Assembly: GCA_015680685.1 (NCBI GenBank)
Contig: MNCI01005318.1
Location: forward strand, 26,985-90,984
DNA: 64,000 nt
Direction of reading: 5' to 3'
Origin: Gnetum montanum
Lineage: Eukaryota; Streptophyta; Gnetopsida; Gnetales; Gnetaceae
Shown piece by piece: positions 46,441 to 57,310 of this stretch; the stretch's first letter is position 1, and each line of letters starts with the position of its first letter. The notes below the pieces were generated by a model. It had not been told where the DNA came from and made no database searches. It worked only from the letters and a program-made list of their open reading frames with translations. The position numbers were made by a program, and so were the translations under genes.

Positions 46441-47325
46441 TGATGAGAGGCTCGGTACCCCTACGCCCAACCATACGAATCACGAGCGTTCACATGCGAC
46501 TTGGTCGAAATTGGCAGACTACAAGCACTTAACATACACTAGACTTCTAACCAGTGAAACCTTGGGTTAGAGCGGTCGTTGTCATCCTAATCTCACTTGT
46601 GAAGTTTTGTTTACGATGGTTAAGTGAGACTAAGGCTAATGATTTTTATGTCTTTTTAATTATCTTTTCGGCGACTAATTATCTTGGAAACTAAGGATAG
46701 AATATTAGTTAATCTAAAATTATCTTAATCTAAATCTTAACTACTCCTAACATAAGTATCCAGTCCCATCTTCCAAGCACGTTCTGAGCATCTCATAACA
46801 CTTTTGGGTTACCAAACATTAAGCATCACTGGGCTTACCAAGTGTTTGGATTACGTTCAAGATGGTCGTACTTATGGCCTTAATGAACTATGAATGAACA
46901 ATAGTGATTGAAATTATAATAATGAAAACTTAAGTAATTAACAAGTAACTAATAAAGCATAAACATATTAAACTATTGAATGCATAAAATAACTAAGTCC
47001 AAATGCTGCAAGGAATGCTTAAATAGTTCGTCTTTATTGCTGTCATGACAATGGGCTCAGATACATCAACGCTCGAATAAAGAGCCGATCACTTTTCTTA
47101 CACCTACTGCGGGCACTTGGTAAATATTCTATCTCCTGCAGGAACAAACTGCAAGAGCTTCACTACAACTACTCAAAAGATGCCTAAATGAGGTGGAAGT
47201 CCCTCTTATTTATAGGCTGGGAAAGGTGGTTGCCTAAACGGGGCCACGTCGACACAGGGTGGCTACGTAGACGTGGCCACGTATATGCAGCCTAGTCAAT
47301 GCATTGACTAAATGACACTTCATCA
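46441..47325 (-). mobile_element. Solo LTR D (Athila-like)
   Basis: An 885-bp LTR of the A/B/C family, TGATGAG...TTCATCA on the plus strand, with TATA box at 47207-47214 and no internal region. A perfect ACAAG duplication on both sides shows that it is a complete insertion reduced to one LTR by recombination between its two LTRs. The U3 edge (about 47230-47320) carries CACGTCGAC/GTAGACGTGGCCACGT words instead of the GATATC words of A and C. Confidence 0.95.
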
Positions 47326-47330
47326 ACAAG

Positions 47331-47345
47331 GGATGGAATGTTATA
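47331..47345 (-). repeat. 3' LTR of element E, terminal 15 bp
   Basis: Matches the last 15 bp of the other LTR (56577-56591). The purine tract (minus AAGGGAGAAAGA, 47357-47346) lies immediately outside and is the PPT. Confidence 0.85.
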
Positions 47346-47357
47346 ATCTTTCTCCCT

Positions 47358-48960
47358 TAAGACTCCAGCTCGTCCTCGAGTGCTTCATTTATATATAAGC
47401 TGTTTAGCAGTTACTTCCTCATTATGCTTCTCATTTTCAGCTCCATTATTCTCTTCATTATCATCTATATATATAACAACTATAAATTACTAAATATAAA
47501 TTTTCACCTAATAATAATATAACTTATTACTCAATATCATGATCATCAAAAAGTTGAGGGTAAGTGTTGTGAATAAACTCCCTATTTTTGCATGTTTGTT
47601 GATGACAATTTGACCATTGGATGAGTATCTTATTGATAATTTTATTAAGCTTTTTCATTTTGTGATCCTTAATTATAATTGGTTTGACCTAGAAGTTGAT
47701 GTTGAATCTAAGGGGTAAGATATTCAATCTAGCACATAAGACACATAATTTTCATGAATCTTTTTTAGTAGACTTACATGGAAAATAGGATGAATCCTTA
47801 AATTTTCTAGAAGACTTAATTAATATGATACTTCACCAATTGTTTTAGAAATTTTGAAAAGGTCCATAGTATCTTTGGGCTAACTTAGTATATTTTCCTA
47901 ACTTGAGGAAATTCCTAGTGGGTTTTACTCTCAACACTACTTAATCTATGATTTGGAATTTCTTCTTAAGATGATGTTGATTTGCATATCCCTTATACTT
48001 TTCCTAGGTTGCTTACAAATTCTATTTAACTCTTGTAATGATATTTTCCATGATTTTCATTTCTTCTTCCTTCTACTCTACCCTTAAAGTTGGATTTTCT
48101 CAAGTTAGGGATGTATGAAAATTTTGTCCATATATAACTTCAAATGGTATCTAATGTATGGATCCATGGTAATTATTATTATAGGTAAATTCAGCTAGAT
48201 GTAAGTAATTCTTCCATGTTTTTGGTCTATTTTTAATGTACCTTCATTTAATGTCTTCTAGTATTTGATTTATGTGTTGTATTTGTCCATTTATCTCTAG
48301 GTGATACATGATGTTGAATTTTAATTGGGTCCTAATCTCCTTAAAGAAGCTTCACTAGAATTTAGAGATAAACTTAGGATTTCTAATAGAGGTGATTGAT
48401 TTTGGACACCCATGTAATCAAAATACTTTTTGTAAAATTTTTTGGGATACTTCTTCAGCTATGCTTGTAGATTTTAGAGCTATGAAGTGAGCCATCTTCG
48501 ATAGAGGATTAACCACTAAGATTGAGTCATTTCCTTTCTTATGTACTAGTAATTCCACAATGAAATCCATGGTAACATCCTCCCATTTTTAGGTTGGAAC
48601 CTACAAGGACTGTAATAATCCACTTGGTTTATTTTGTTCATCCCTTACTCTTTGGAAGGTTGAAAAGTTTTTAACATATGTGGATACATCATTCATTATT
48701 CCAAGCCAAAAATAAAATTTCCCATCATCACATAGGTTTTGACATATCCAAGATATCTAGAAAATGATATTTTGTGGGATTCAAACAATAGCTTAAGTCT
48801 TCAATTTCCTTCTAGTATTCATATGCTATGTTCCTTCATTAATAAATCATATGGGAAAAGATGATAATGAGGTTCAGAAGAAATCTTGGCTAGAATTTTC
48901 TTGAAGTAAGGATCTACATTTATCTATTCCATAATCTCTTCTTTTACTAGGGTTGTTACA
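47358..48960 (-). pseudogene. Element E: integrase and chromodomain, decayed
   Basis: Minus-strand traces of the integrase core: WEDVTMDFIVELLVHKKGND followed by SILVVNPLSKMAHFIAL (about 48480-48590), then sequence toward the C-terminal domain with stops. The chromodomain lies at about 47550-47640 (ILIQWSNCHQQT, then REFIHNTYPQL), the type that directs insertion to heterochromatin in chromoviruses. The aromatic cage residues cannot all be confirmed because of frame changes. Stops throughout. Confidence 0.7.
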
Positions 48961-50330
48961 ACTCTAATTATCAGGTTTTACATTTAACTAAGGACATCAC
49001 CACTACATTTTATTTTCTTGGAATATATTTAATCTCAAAATCATATTCGGCTAGTAATTCTATCCACCTTTTTTGTCAAGTGTTCAAGATGGATTATCTT
49101 TGTAAATATTCTAGGCTTTTATGAACTTTTTTATGAGCTTTTTAAAGGAAAAATATTTTCTTACATAGATGATGTCTCCAAACATTTAAAGCATGAACAA
49201 TTGCTAATAATTCTAGATCATGAGTTGAGTAATTTACCTTAGCTCCTCATAATTTACGAGATTCAAAACACACTAGTTTCTACTCCACATGCATCTATGG
49301 ATACTTCAAATGGTATTTCTTCATTTGGGATTCTCTAGATAGGCACTATTGTTAATAGCATCTTTAATTTGAGGAAAGCTTCCTTACATTTTTTATCAAA
49401 CTTAAATATACATTTTTCTTGCAAGAGGTCAATCAAGGGGGTTACCAAGAAAAAGAAATATTTAATGAAATGTTGGTAAAAGCCTATTAATCCCAAAATT
49501 GAAAATTGCTATAGCATCTTTAAGTTCCAACCAATCAAAAACTACAGTAATTTTAGTTGGGTTTACTTGCAATCCTTGTTTAGATATGATATGACCCAAG
49601 TATGATACTTCTTCTTTGAAAAGTTTACATTTGCTTAATTTTGCCTTTAATTGGTATTCCTTAAGGATTTTCATCGTAATTTTTAAATGTGTAATATGTT
49701 CCTCTCTTGACTTAGAGTAAATAAGTATATCATCTATAAATATGATAACAAATTGATTAAGGTACTCCAGAAAGATATTATTCATCAATGTCATAAATGT
49801 TATAGGTGTGTTGGTTAATCCAAATGACATCACCACAAATTCATAAAGTTCATACCCAATTCTAAATGCAATTTTCTCAATATCTTTCTCTTTAATGTGG
49901 TGATATCTTGATTTTAAATCAATCTTTGAAAAATAACATGCTCCTGTAAGTTGGTCAAATAGGTCATTGATCCTAGGCAAGGGATAGTTATTTTTAAACA
50001 TTACTTTGTTTAACACCCTATAACCAAGATATAACCTTAATATACCATATTTCTTTTTAACAAATAAGAAAAATGTACCCTAGGGTAAGACACTAGGTTG
50101 AATCTTCCCTTCTTATAATAATTGGGCTAATTGTACTTTTAATTTCCTTTATTCTAAGGTGAAAAAACTATAAAGGGCTTTTGAAACTAGTTTTGCACTA
50201 GGAAAAATGTTAATGGCTTGTTCAATAGTTCTTTTTGGAGGTAATTCCCTAGTTTCACCAAATACCAAATCCTTGTGTCCTTCAAGTTCTTTAGGAAACT
50301 TAATGTTAGAGGATTTCTAAGGTTGAGTTA
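48961..50330 (-). pseudogene. Element E: reverse transcriptase and RNase H, partly open
   Basis: The longest pol frame of the window is 49462-50016 (184 codons). It covers the RT fingers and palm: NYPLPRINDLFDQLTGACYF, SKIDLKSRYHHI (motif A, aspartate present), FGLTNTPITFMTLMN, and the intact catalytic FIDDILIYSKSREEH. The upstream part (50030-50330) is broken. RNase H traces (FEVSIDACG) lie at about 49200-49330. The RT catalytic residues in the open part look intact, but the enzyme as a whole is interrupted. Confidence 0.88.
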
Positions 50331-50339
50331 CTTTTACAA

Positions 50340-50840
50340 CCAACATAGCAATATCCTTCTTGACTATTATCTTAGCTTTCTTTAATAGTTATCATGTGAA
50401 TTTGCTTTGCTATTCCTAACTTCCTTAGAACCTTGACTCTATCAATGGTTGGCACTTTTAATACATGGGTTCCAAAATGGGTAGTAATATCAAATTTTTA
50501 CAAAAAAGACATTCCTAGGATTGCATTAATATCTTCTAATTCAAATTCAAAGAATTAGTCAATTAAATGCATGTCTTGCAAAATAAAAGTAATATCTCTG
50601 TACTTGGTATGCTTGCTTACTATCGTTTCATCTAAAAGTTCTATTCTAAAAATTTTCTTGGAAGATAATGTTAAATTTAATGACTTAATTAAAGTTGGTA
50701 AAATAAAATTATCGATTGCTCCACTATCAATCAAAAATTTAATCTTTTGACCTTTAATCGATCTTCCAAAATCTAGTAAAGCAAATTAAAATTTTCTCAA
50801 ACCTAAATTTACCTATGCTAAAATTTTCTTCACTATCGTC
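50340..50840 (-). pseudogene. Element E: aspartic protease remnant
   Basis: QKIKFLIDSGAIDNFIL (about 50707-50757, minus) is an intact D-S-G active-site loop. SLNLTLSSKK and a downstream IDRVKVLRKLG segment follow. Frame breaks and a few stops are present. It separates gag from RT as expected for a chromovirus. Confidence 0.75.
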
Positions 50841-52080
50841 ATAGTAGTAGTTTTGTTCTTTACATTAGCCACATTTGCATTGGGTTTTTTATTTTTATTT
50901 TGATTGTTTCATTGTATTCTTTCTCCTAATTTTGGACAATCTTACTTCAAATGATCTTCACTGCAAGTGAAACACTTAGATTGTGTTCTCTTGATGGGTG
51001 CTTCTTCTACCATTACTTGTTGAAGAGTAGTTCATACTTGATTTGATTCTTTGTAATATTTAGTAATTCTATATGCTTAATCAACTATTTGAGGATTATG
51101 TGCATGTGTCTAGGGATGCAGTTGTACATGAAAATCACTAATGAACTTTTAGATCAACTCTCCCTCATCCTAGTGACTTACATACTGAGAGAGGTGATAG
51201 AATTTTTTGTATTAATCATCAACAAATTTTCTACCTAATCTCAATGAATCAAATCACATGTTACACTCCTTGAGAAAGAAATCTGGTACAATTTTTTATT
51301 CAAAATATTGACAAAATTGAGCTAATTTATAATTAAGTATTATGATCTTAGTCCATTCCACCATGTTAGCCAATCCTTTCAGAAACAAGAAAACTACTTC
51401 TAAACATTCTTAGCTTGATAAATTCAACATATCAAAATAATTCCTCATGGTGTGAAACAAATCTTTTTCCTTGATACTAGATCTAGAGGATCCATCATAA
51501 TGATCAAATTTTATATTTCTGGCATGAACTTGGATTAATGATTCTCCTGGTAAAATTTTCAAATTCCAATAAGCCTCATCTTCCAATTCCATTATTTGAC
51601 TTATTAAGGGATGTCAATACCTTAGCATCCAATAGGTTAAGATTGATCTTGGTATTGATTTCTAGGGGGAAATTTATCTTGGTTTTGATCTTGGAATTGA
51701 TCTTAGTGATGATTCCTAGGTGGAAATTGATTTGATTATGATTTCTAGATGAATAATGGTTTTCGTTGGGAGTTTGGGTTAAATGATCAGTTAGTTGCTT
51801 AATGGAATTTGCAAAGGAATCCATCTTCCCTTGTACTTCTAATCATTTTCCTTCTAAACTTTTAGACAATTTCCTAATTTTTTCAAACATATTTTACATA
51901 TTTGTCCTAAACCCTTGGTTTGAATGATGGAGTTCCTCTTAGACACCTCTAATTTCATTAATCTATTATTCAATGACATTTATTCGATCATTAATTTGGA
52001 AATTCATTATTCTCCAATGGACTCTCTGGGCTCTGGACATTGGTATGTTGAAGAAACATGGTAGGTTGGACATTCCTTGG
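50841..52080 (-). pseudogene. Element E: gag, decayed
   Basis: On the minus strand the N-terminal part near 51576-51960 has an Asn/Ile/Lys-rich repetitive stretch (INFHLGIITKINSKIKTKIN). The capsid-type domain (WNLKILPGESLIQVHARNIKF, 51410-51592) follows after a frame change. CFTCSEDHLK and a final Cys near 50950-50990 form a zinc-knuckle-like C-x2-C-x3-H-x4-C motif interrupted by a stop. Chromovirus gag would form the particle. Broken by several stops. Confidence 0.6.
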
Positions 52081-52630
52081 TGTCTATGATCCTTTTTATG
52101 GGCTATGAGATAGTTAACTAGTTCTAAAAAGAGGATAGAATAGCCATGAATGAATTTTCTCTTCCTAAACTCCTAACCAACTACAAAACACTCTAATTAT
52201 TCAAGAAAATATTCCATTTGTTAGGTTTCCTATAGAGCCATTTTCATGTTTAGGAAGCCTAACTAATGGCATGAAAATTAATTTTTCATCTTTCATAGGC
52301 TGAATTTGACCATTCCATTATGTTTATAAGGTTAAAATCTACTAAAAATGGTTCTTATTTCATTGAAAACAAACTCCAAAATCATAATTTATGGGTGCTT
52401 GAAATTGCAAAAAAAATCATATTTTTTGGGACTTTTTGATAGGTCAACCATCCTAGTACTACAAATCCAAAAAGAGCATGTTTAATTCTGGAATTATTCA
52501 AGTTACTACTAATCTATCAAATATTTTATGTGCAAAATATCTCATATTCTTGCATTTATTTTTATAAAGTAACATACTATTTTTGAAATTTTTGTTACTA
52601 AAGCCAAGCACTAATGGTTGTTGTTGGTAA
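52081..52630. other. Element E leader, part next to gag
   Basis: AT-rich sequence between gag and the minisatellite. No feature recognised. Confidence 0.4.
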
Positions 52631-52636
52631 CCAGGG

Positions 52637-52910
52637 AGGCAAAGAATGGTGGCATTAGTAGGAACCATAGTGGTAGGCATCGATGGTACCAGCAGCATCC
52701 ATCAGTGACCATAGGGAAGAAGAATGATGACATCATCGGTAATCACAAAGGCGGAGAATGGCTACACCATCAGCAACCATAGAGGTGGAGAATGATGACA
52801 CCATCAACAATTATAGAGACAGAGAATGGTGGCACCATCTACAATCATGGAGGTGGAGAATCATGATACCCTTGAAAACCATTGAGGTAGAGAATGGTGG
52901 CACCATGTGA
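52637..52910. repeat. 34-bp minisatellite in element E leader
   Basis: About seven diverged head-to-tail copies of a 34-bp unit of the form 'gagaatggtggcaccatc' + 'agcaaccatagaggtg'. The last four copies are clearest (52755-52905). Confidence 0.85.
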
Positions 52911-53204
52911 GGGTTGCACTGGCAGTAATGGTGTGAAGTATGGTGGCAGTGCATGTTGTGGGCAAGGGTTTTCACAATGTAGGTAGGCAAGGTGTGAAGC
53001 AGTGTAGTAGGGTTCTAGAGTAGCATAGAAGTAGCATGACACAACAAGAAAATACATAATAACAAAATAGGGAAACAATAGTGATGATACATAGGCAAAC
53101 AACAATGATGGTGGATGAGGAGTATAGGGATGGTGGCAGATGAGGCAGCAATGAGTGTAGCATGATGGTGAGGGTTCTTAGGTAGATTGTGCCTATGCAT
53201 CCCA

Positions 53205-53352
53205 TTACAAAGCCTGTGTAGCCTTTTGCAAGGCCTTCATGACCCGATGTGAGACCTACATAGCCCTCTATAGGACTAGTGTGGTCCTCTTCTAGGCTGG
53301 CATGGCCCGTTGCCAAGCCTGCATGGTCCTCCATAGGGGCTTGTGTGGCCCT
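53205..53352 (-). repeat. 21-bp minisatellite encoding heptapeptide repeats
   Basis: Seven 21-bp units. On the minus strand the frame 52972-53334 translates them as HAGLATG HASLEED, HTSPIEG YVGLTSG, HEGLAKG YTGFVMG. The unit length is a multiple of three and the frame stays open, but no protein family is recognised. Confidence 0.85.
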
Positions 53353-53861
53353 TTTGAAATTTTTTTTAAGAAATATTTATTTGGGTGAGATGGGGTAATG
53401 GGTTCAAATGTCTACTTCAAATTTTTTTAATTTTATTATTATTTTTAAATTGTGTATGTGTGTGTATACATATTAATTTATTTTTTAAAATTTGAAAATT
53501 ATTAATTTTAATAAATAGCATTTATATTGAGAAATGCAATATCTCCCAAACCATAAGTCAAATTTTGATGAAATTGGTACCATTGGAATTTTCTCAGAGA
53601 ACACTATACATTCAACTAATGATAATGCTAGTTTACATAATCTATCAAGTAGAAAATAAAAAAAATTAGATGTTACTTAAAAGCTAATTAATAATGAACT
53701 ACATGTTAACCTAAATTGTACTACACTTTTCTTGAGTTTGCTACACCTTTAACAGTTACTAGGGATTTGGATTTTCTTTATAAATTCATGGAGTAAAGTA
53801 TTTTTGCCTAATTCACTCCTTTTTTATAACACGGAGACTTTTTGGCATAACAAGTTGTGAT
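53353..53861. other. Element E leader, AT-rich, upstream of antisense ORF
   Basis: Contains two TATA-like words on the plus strand ('tttataaattc', 53769-53779; 'ttttttataacac', 53820-53832) shortly before the plus-strand ORF. Otherwise nothing recognised. Confidence 0.4.
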
Positions 53862-55930
53862 ATGGCTTCTCCAAATCCTAGTCAATTTTCTCATACCTCC
53901 TTAGGTAGTTTTAAATCCATTTCAATTATTTTACATCAAAATAATGTTATTGAAGCAACTAATTTAGTTCATAGATTATTAGATGTCAAGGATTTTGAAT
54001 TCCTCAAAACTTCTAGACTATCTAAGTTATTAGTTTTCCTTATCTTTAAAACTTCTTGTTACAAGGACATCATAAGGAGTTGGTGTAATATTTATTGTCT
54101 ATGGGAGAGTTCTCTATCACAAATGGATTCTGGATGTTTAATGGCTACTCCTACTAGTATTCAAATTAATTTAGGTCTTCATACTAGGGTAAATCATATT
54201 TTTTCAACGCAAAGTCTATTGAATTTCAATCTTTTTGTTAGAGAGAATTATTTAGTTATGTTAATGATTTTGCTCTTATCCAAAAGAAATATTATGAAGT
54301 TAACTTTATTAGTGAGAATAACTATCACTTATGTTAATTTATATATAGTAAAGATTTATGGAGTTTCCAATCTACCAATGTTACCTCTTACCCCATCTTT
54401 CTTCTCCATGACGCAAAAAATGATAAAGTGTATGATAGGTCTCTCTCTTGTTTATTATTCTTGTACCTTGCCATGGAATTAGCTACTGCAACTAAGAAAA
54501 AAAATATAAGAACCTTATACTATAAATTTCATATCCTTACTTATGACCTTAATCTTAAATGATAATTCTTTTACCAATAGCCTCCATGAATTCAATCCAT
54601 GTTTATACCTTGAGTTTCTTGAAGTGAAAAGAGTCGTGAGGACTTAAGTTGAAGGTTCCAAAAAAGGTAAAGAAGGGCTCACACGGTCCAAAATTTGGAG
54701 GTGTATGATGAGGTAAAAAATGTTTTATTTTTATTTTACATTTTTCTTATTCATTTTTTATTTTTTTGTTATGGTATTTATGTGATAGTGCACTCTTGGT
54801 TGCAGACTAAACTAGGGGAAGGTACTACTCTAGGAAATGATGATGTGGAAACCATAGAACTAAGTTATAATGTTTATCATCAATCAAACATTATTTATTT
54901 ATTTATTTATTTCCTAATTTTTGATTAGAAATAGTGCACAGAATAAGGTTTAAGTGGGAGGGCTTTAAGTAAGCAAAAAGAAAAGGGAAAACAACTAGAG
55001 GTAACTTGACTAATTATTAGCAAATATATGGTTTTTGACTACTTTCCTCTTTTTTTTGTTGTTATTTTGTTGTGATAATTTTTATGTGGGTGTTCTTTAG
55101 TTAAGGGTACTCTATCTAGGAGTTGAAGAAAAATTATCCACACAAGTCTAGTTTTGAACAGACTCCAACCCCATCTCAAAAATCTCCTTGAGTGTCATCT
55201 TTGTAGGTGACTCCAATGAAGAGTTTTGTGTCACAGGTCATGCTAGAATCCTATGTTCCTCAATCTGTTAGTGTAATCCCCTCTATTACCATCATGGTTT
55301 TACCTTTCTCCTTAGGATAGAGGGTGGCTACTGTGGAAGAGGAACTTGTTCTTGTTTGAAATTTGGATGATAGAATTGCAAAGAATACCTTATACTTTGT
55401 CCATGAGGAGTTGTATCACTTGAGGGAGTCTAAGTCTTGTAACTTCAAGAGTAATTATGAGTTGGTGTAGGCTAGTGATACATCTGAATTTCATGCTATC
55501 CTTGATGGTGCTCCAAAGTTCAATAGGAATCTTGAACAACTCTTAGGAGAACTAGAGCAACTACTTGCTTGGCTCAGTATTTATTGAACCATAAGAGCAT
55601 ACTTCAAATTGAAAATGATTGACTTCATGTAAGTGGTTGAATCCTTCTCTCTCTTCTCATTTTTTATACTTATGATCCTAATCTTATGCATACAGAGGAA
55701 GAAGAAGGAATGATAAGAAGATGTAGCACAATGAATCCTTCAAGTGAACCTATTGGAATTTGAACTTGCAAAGGCTGATGAGGTGAAGGCTAGAGTGAAA
55801 AGTACCATCAAATAAATCAGGTAATTTTGTAATGGTTTGATAAAATGTTGGGCTATAATTAACAAGGATGATGCCACCAAGGAAGAACATGAGGCCTAGT
55901 CCAAAGTTATCACATATCTTCTTAAAGTTT
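53862..55930 (+). pseudogene. Antisense, intron-containing ORF inside element E leader
   Basis: Plus-strand coding-like sequence opposite in direction to element E. It opens with ATG at 53862 (MASPNPSQFSHTSLGSF) and stays open 206 codons. From about 54250 a second frame looks more protein-like (YVNDFALIQKKYYEVNFISE ... FLYLAMELATATKKKN). Helical charged segments follow at 55320-55620 (RIAKNTLYFVHEELYHLRES; NRNLEQLLGELEQLL) and 55745-55815 (LEFELAKADEVKARVKSTI). Canonical splice signals lie between them: acceptor TTGGTTGCAG (54799-54808), donor CAT|GTAAGT (about 55629) with acceptor CATACAG (about 55698), and donor CAG|GTAATT (about 55820). Stops show decay. No family recognised. It is a host-gene capture or an element-specific antisense gene. 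Confidence 0.4.
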
Positions 55931-56070
55931 TTTAATTAGGTGATTGATTTCTCTTCTTTTTATCATATCCACACTTTTTATATTCATCTTCATGATGTAT
56001 CCCATTCTTATATTAATAATAAAACTTAATAATATTTTTCTCTATCTTTCTTCCACTTTGGTTCTTGAAT
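55931..56070. other. Element E leader next to PBS
   Basis: Short AT-rich segment with no recognised feature. Confidence 0.4.
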
Positions 56071-56090
56071 CATGGTTTGATCTGATACCA
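56071..56090 (-). promoter_or_regulatory. Primer-binding site of element E (initiator-Met type)
   Basis: The minus strand reads TGGTATCAGATCAAACCATG, close to the initiator tRNA-Met complement TGGTATCAGAGC. It starts three bases after the LTR. Confidence 0.85.
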
Positions 56091-56092
56091 AA

Positions 56093-56591
56093 TGTGATAT
56101 CCTATTCTTAGATGCCTATGAAATATGACCATTCATTGTGTAAAATCAGCATATTGTGTGAAAATAACTTGATTGCTCATTTAACTTGGAAAAATAATGA
56201 TGAATGAACATGGAATTGAATAGAAAAGAAAATACTAGTGGAACTTTAATAATGAATGGTTGATACACTATAATGCCCCTAGGTTATCTTCTTGTGACAC
56301 TTATGATCCTAGAGGAAATCCACTAGTACCACCATGGTCAAGCTATTTGGCCAAAAGCGTGATCAGTTCCTTCTTATCTTGCTTTATCTTGCTATCGTTA
56401 CTTTGCAATTATGACTCCAAAACTTCATGCTGATATGGCCTCTAGCCCAACCTTAAATGTCATAGGTTACATCCATTCCAAGGAGTACTATCAATAGTTA
56501 CAACTCCTTACAATGAGGCATCCCTTCTTTCAAAGGCTAATTACATTATTAATAATACAATTCTAGCCTTTACAAGGGATGGGACATTACA
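56093..56591 (-). repeat. 5' LTR of element E (intact copy)
   Basis: 499 bp, exactly the same length as the reconstructed left LTR. It runs TGTGATATCC...GGGACATTACA on the plus strand. It serves as the empty-site reference for solo LTR D. Confidence 0.92.
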
Positions 56592-57310
56592 CTAGAAATT
56601 CAATTAGATGAAGATGAAGAATGCATCAAGATTTATCAATGTAAATTTACTAAATTCATAGTTGAAAAGTATGACTTAAAGGATGCAAGGGTAGCATCCA
56701 CTCCTATCCCTTATTATTATTGATGCAAAAGAAAAGAAGATATTTCATTTTTAAGACCACTATTTATAGAGGAATTATTAAATCCTTAAGAATTATTTCT
56801 CACTCAAGACTCAATCTAGAGTTTACAATCTTCTACTTATCAAGATTCATCAAAGAACTAAGGCAAGTGCATATGAATACCTTCCATAATGTGTTGAGAT
56901 ATGTCAAGGGCATCATTAACTACTCCATAAAACTTGTAAAAGGTGATGACACCTTCCATGCTTTTAGTAAAGTTGATTATGAAGGAGATGAAGAAAAAAG
57001 GAATACTACAAGTGGAAGCATAATCTTTCATGAAATCAATCCCATATATTAGAAAAAACACATTATTTTCATTATCATTACATGAAGAAGAATTTATAAC
57101 TATGATTGATTTTATTTAACATATTCTTTAATTGAGGAAACTCATAACTCAATTGGACTTTCATGTCATGTATAAAAAGATCCAAGGAAATAGACATCAA
57201 GTATTATTTCATCAAAGATTAAGTGAATAAGAATAACATTTACCCAAGAACATCTCCACCAATGATGAAATTTCTAATTTTTTTACCAAGTTACTTTAAG
57301 GTTTTAGAGT
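56592..57310 (+). pseudogene. Element F: copia reverse transcriptase end and RNase H
   Basis: This continues the copia frame cut at 45956: LEIQLDEDEECIKIYQCKFT, then FIVEKYDLKDARVASTPI, the usual end of the copia RT. RNase H follows at 56720-57052: KELRQVHMNTFHNVLRYVKG, INYSIKLVKGDDTFHAFSKV, DYEGDEEKRNTTSGS (the SDADWAGD-x-DDRKSTSG signature, with changes). Beyond 57060 the traces IDIKYYFIKD and NNIYPRTSP mark the C-terminal HIDIRYHFIRD region. Stops separate the parts. No 3' LTR of F was identified. Confidence 0.82.

Larger units (their letters stand above)
45957..56591 (-). mobile_element. Element E: chromodomain Ty3/gypsy element inserted in copia F
   Basis: Minus-strand element with two 499-bp LTRs. 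The left one is 45957-46440 plus 47331-47345, split by solo LTR D. The right one is 56093-56591. A perfect CTAGA duplication flanks the element. Order 5' to 3' (right to left) is LTR, initiator-Met-type PBS, an unusual 4-kb leader, gag, protease, RT-RNase H, integrase, chromodomain, PPT, LTR. The chromodomain after the integrase identifies a chromovirus. LTR divergence by eye is greater than in A or C, so E is older than the solo LTR inside it. All genes carry stops. Confidence 0.88.

Noticed and set aside
52972-53334. 120-codon minus-strand frame as a secreted repeat protein
   Set aside because: The open frame is largely produced by a 21-bp minisatellite. No start context, signal peptide or family similarity supports a gene, so it is reported only as a repeat.
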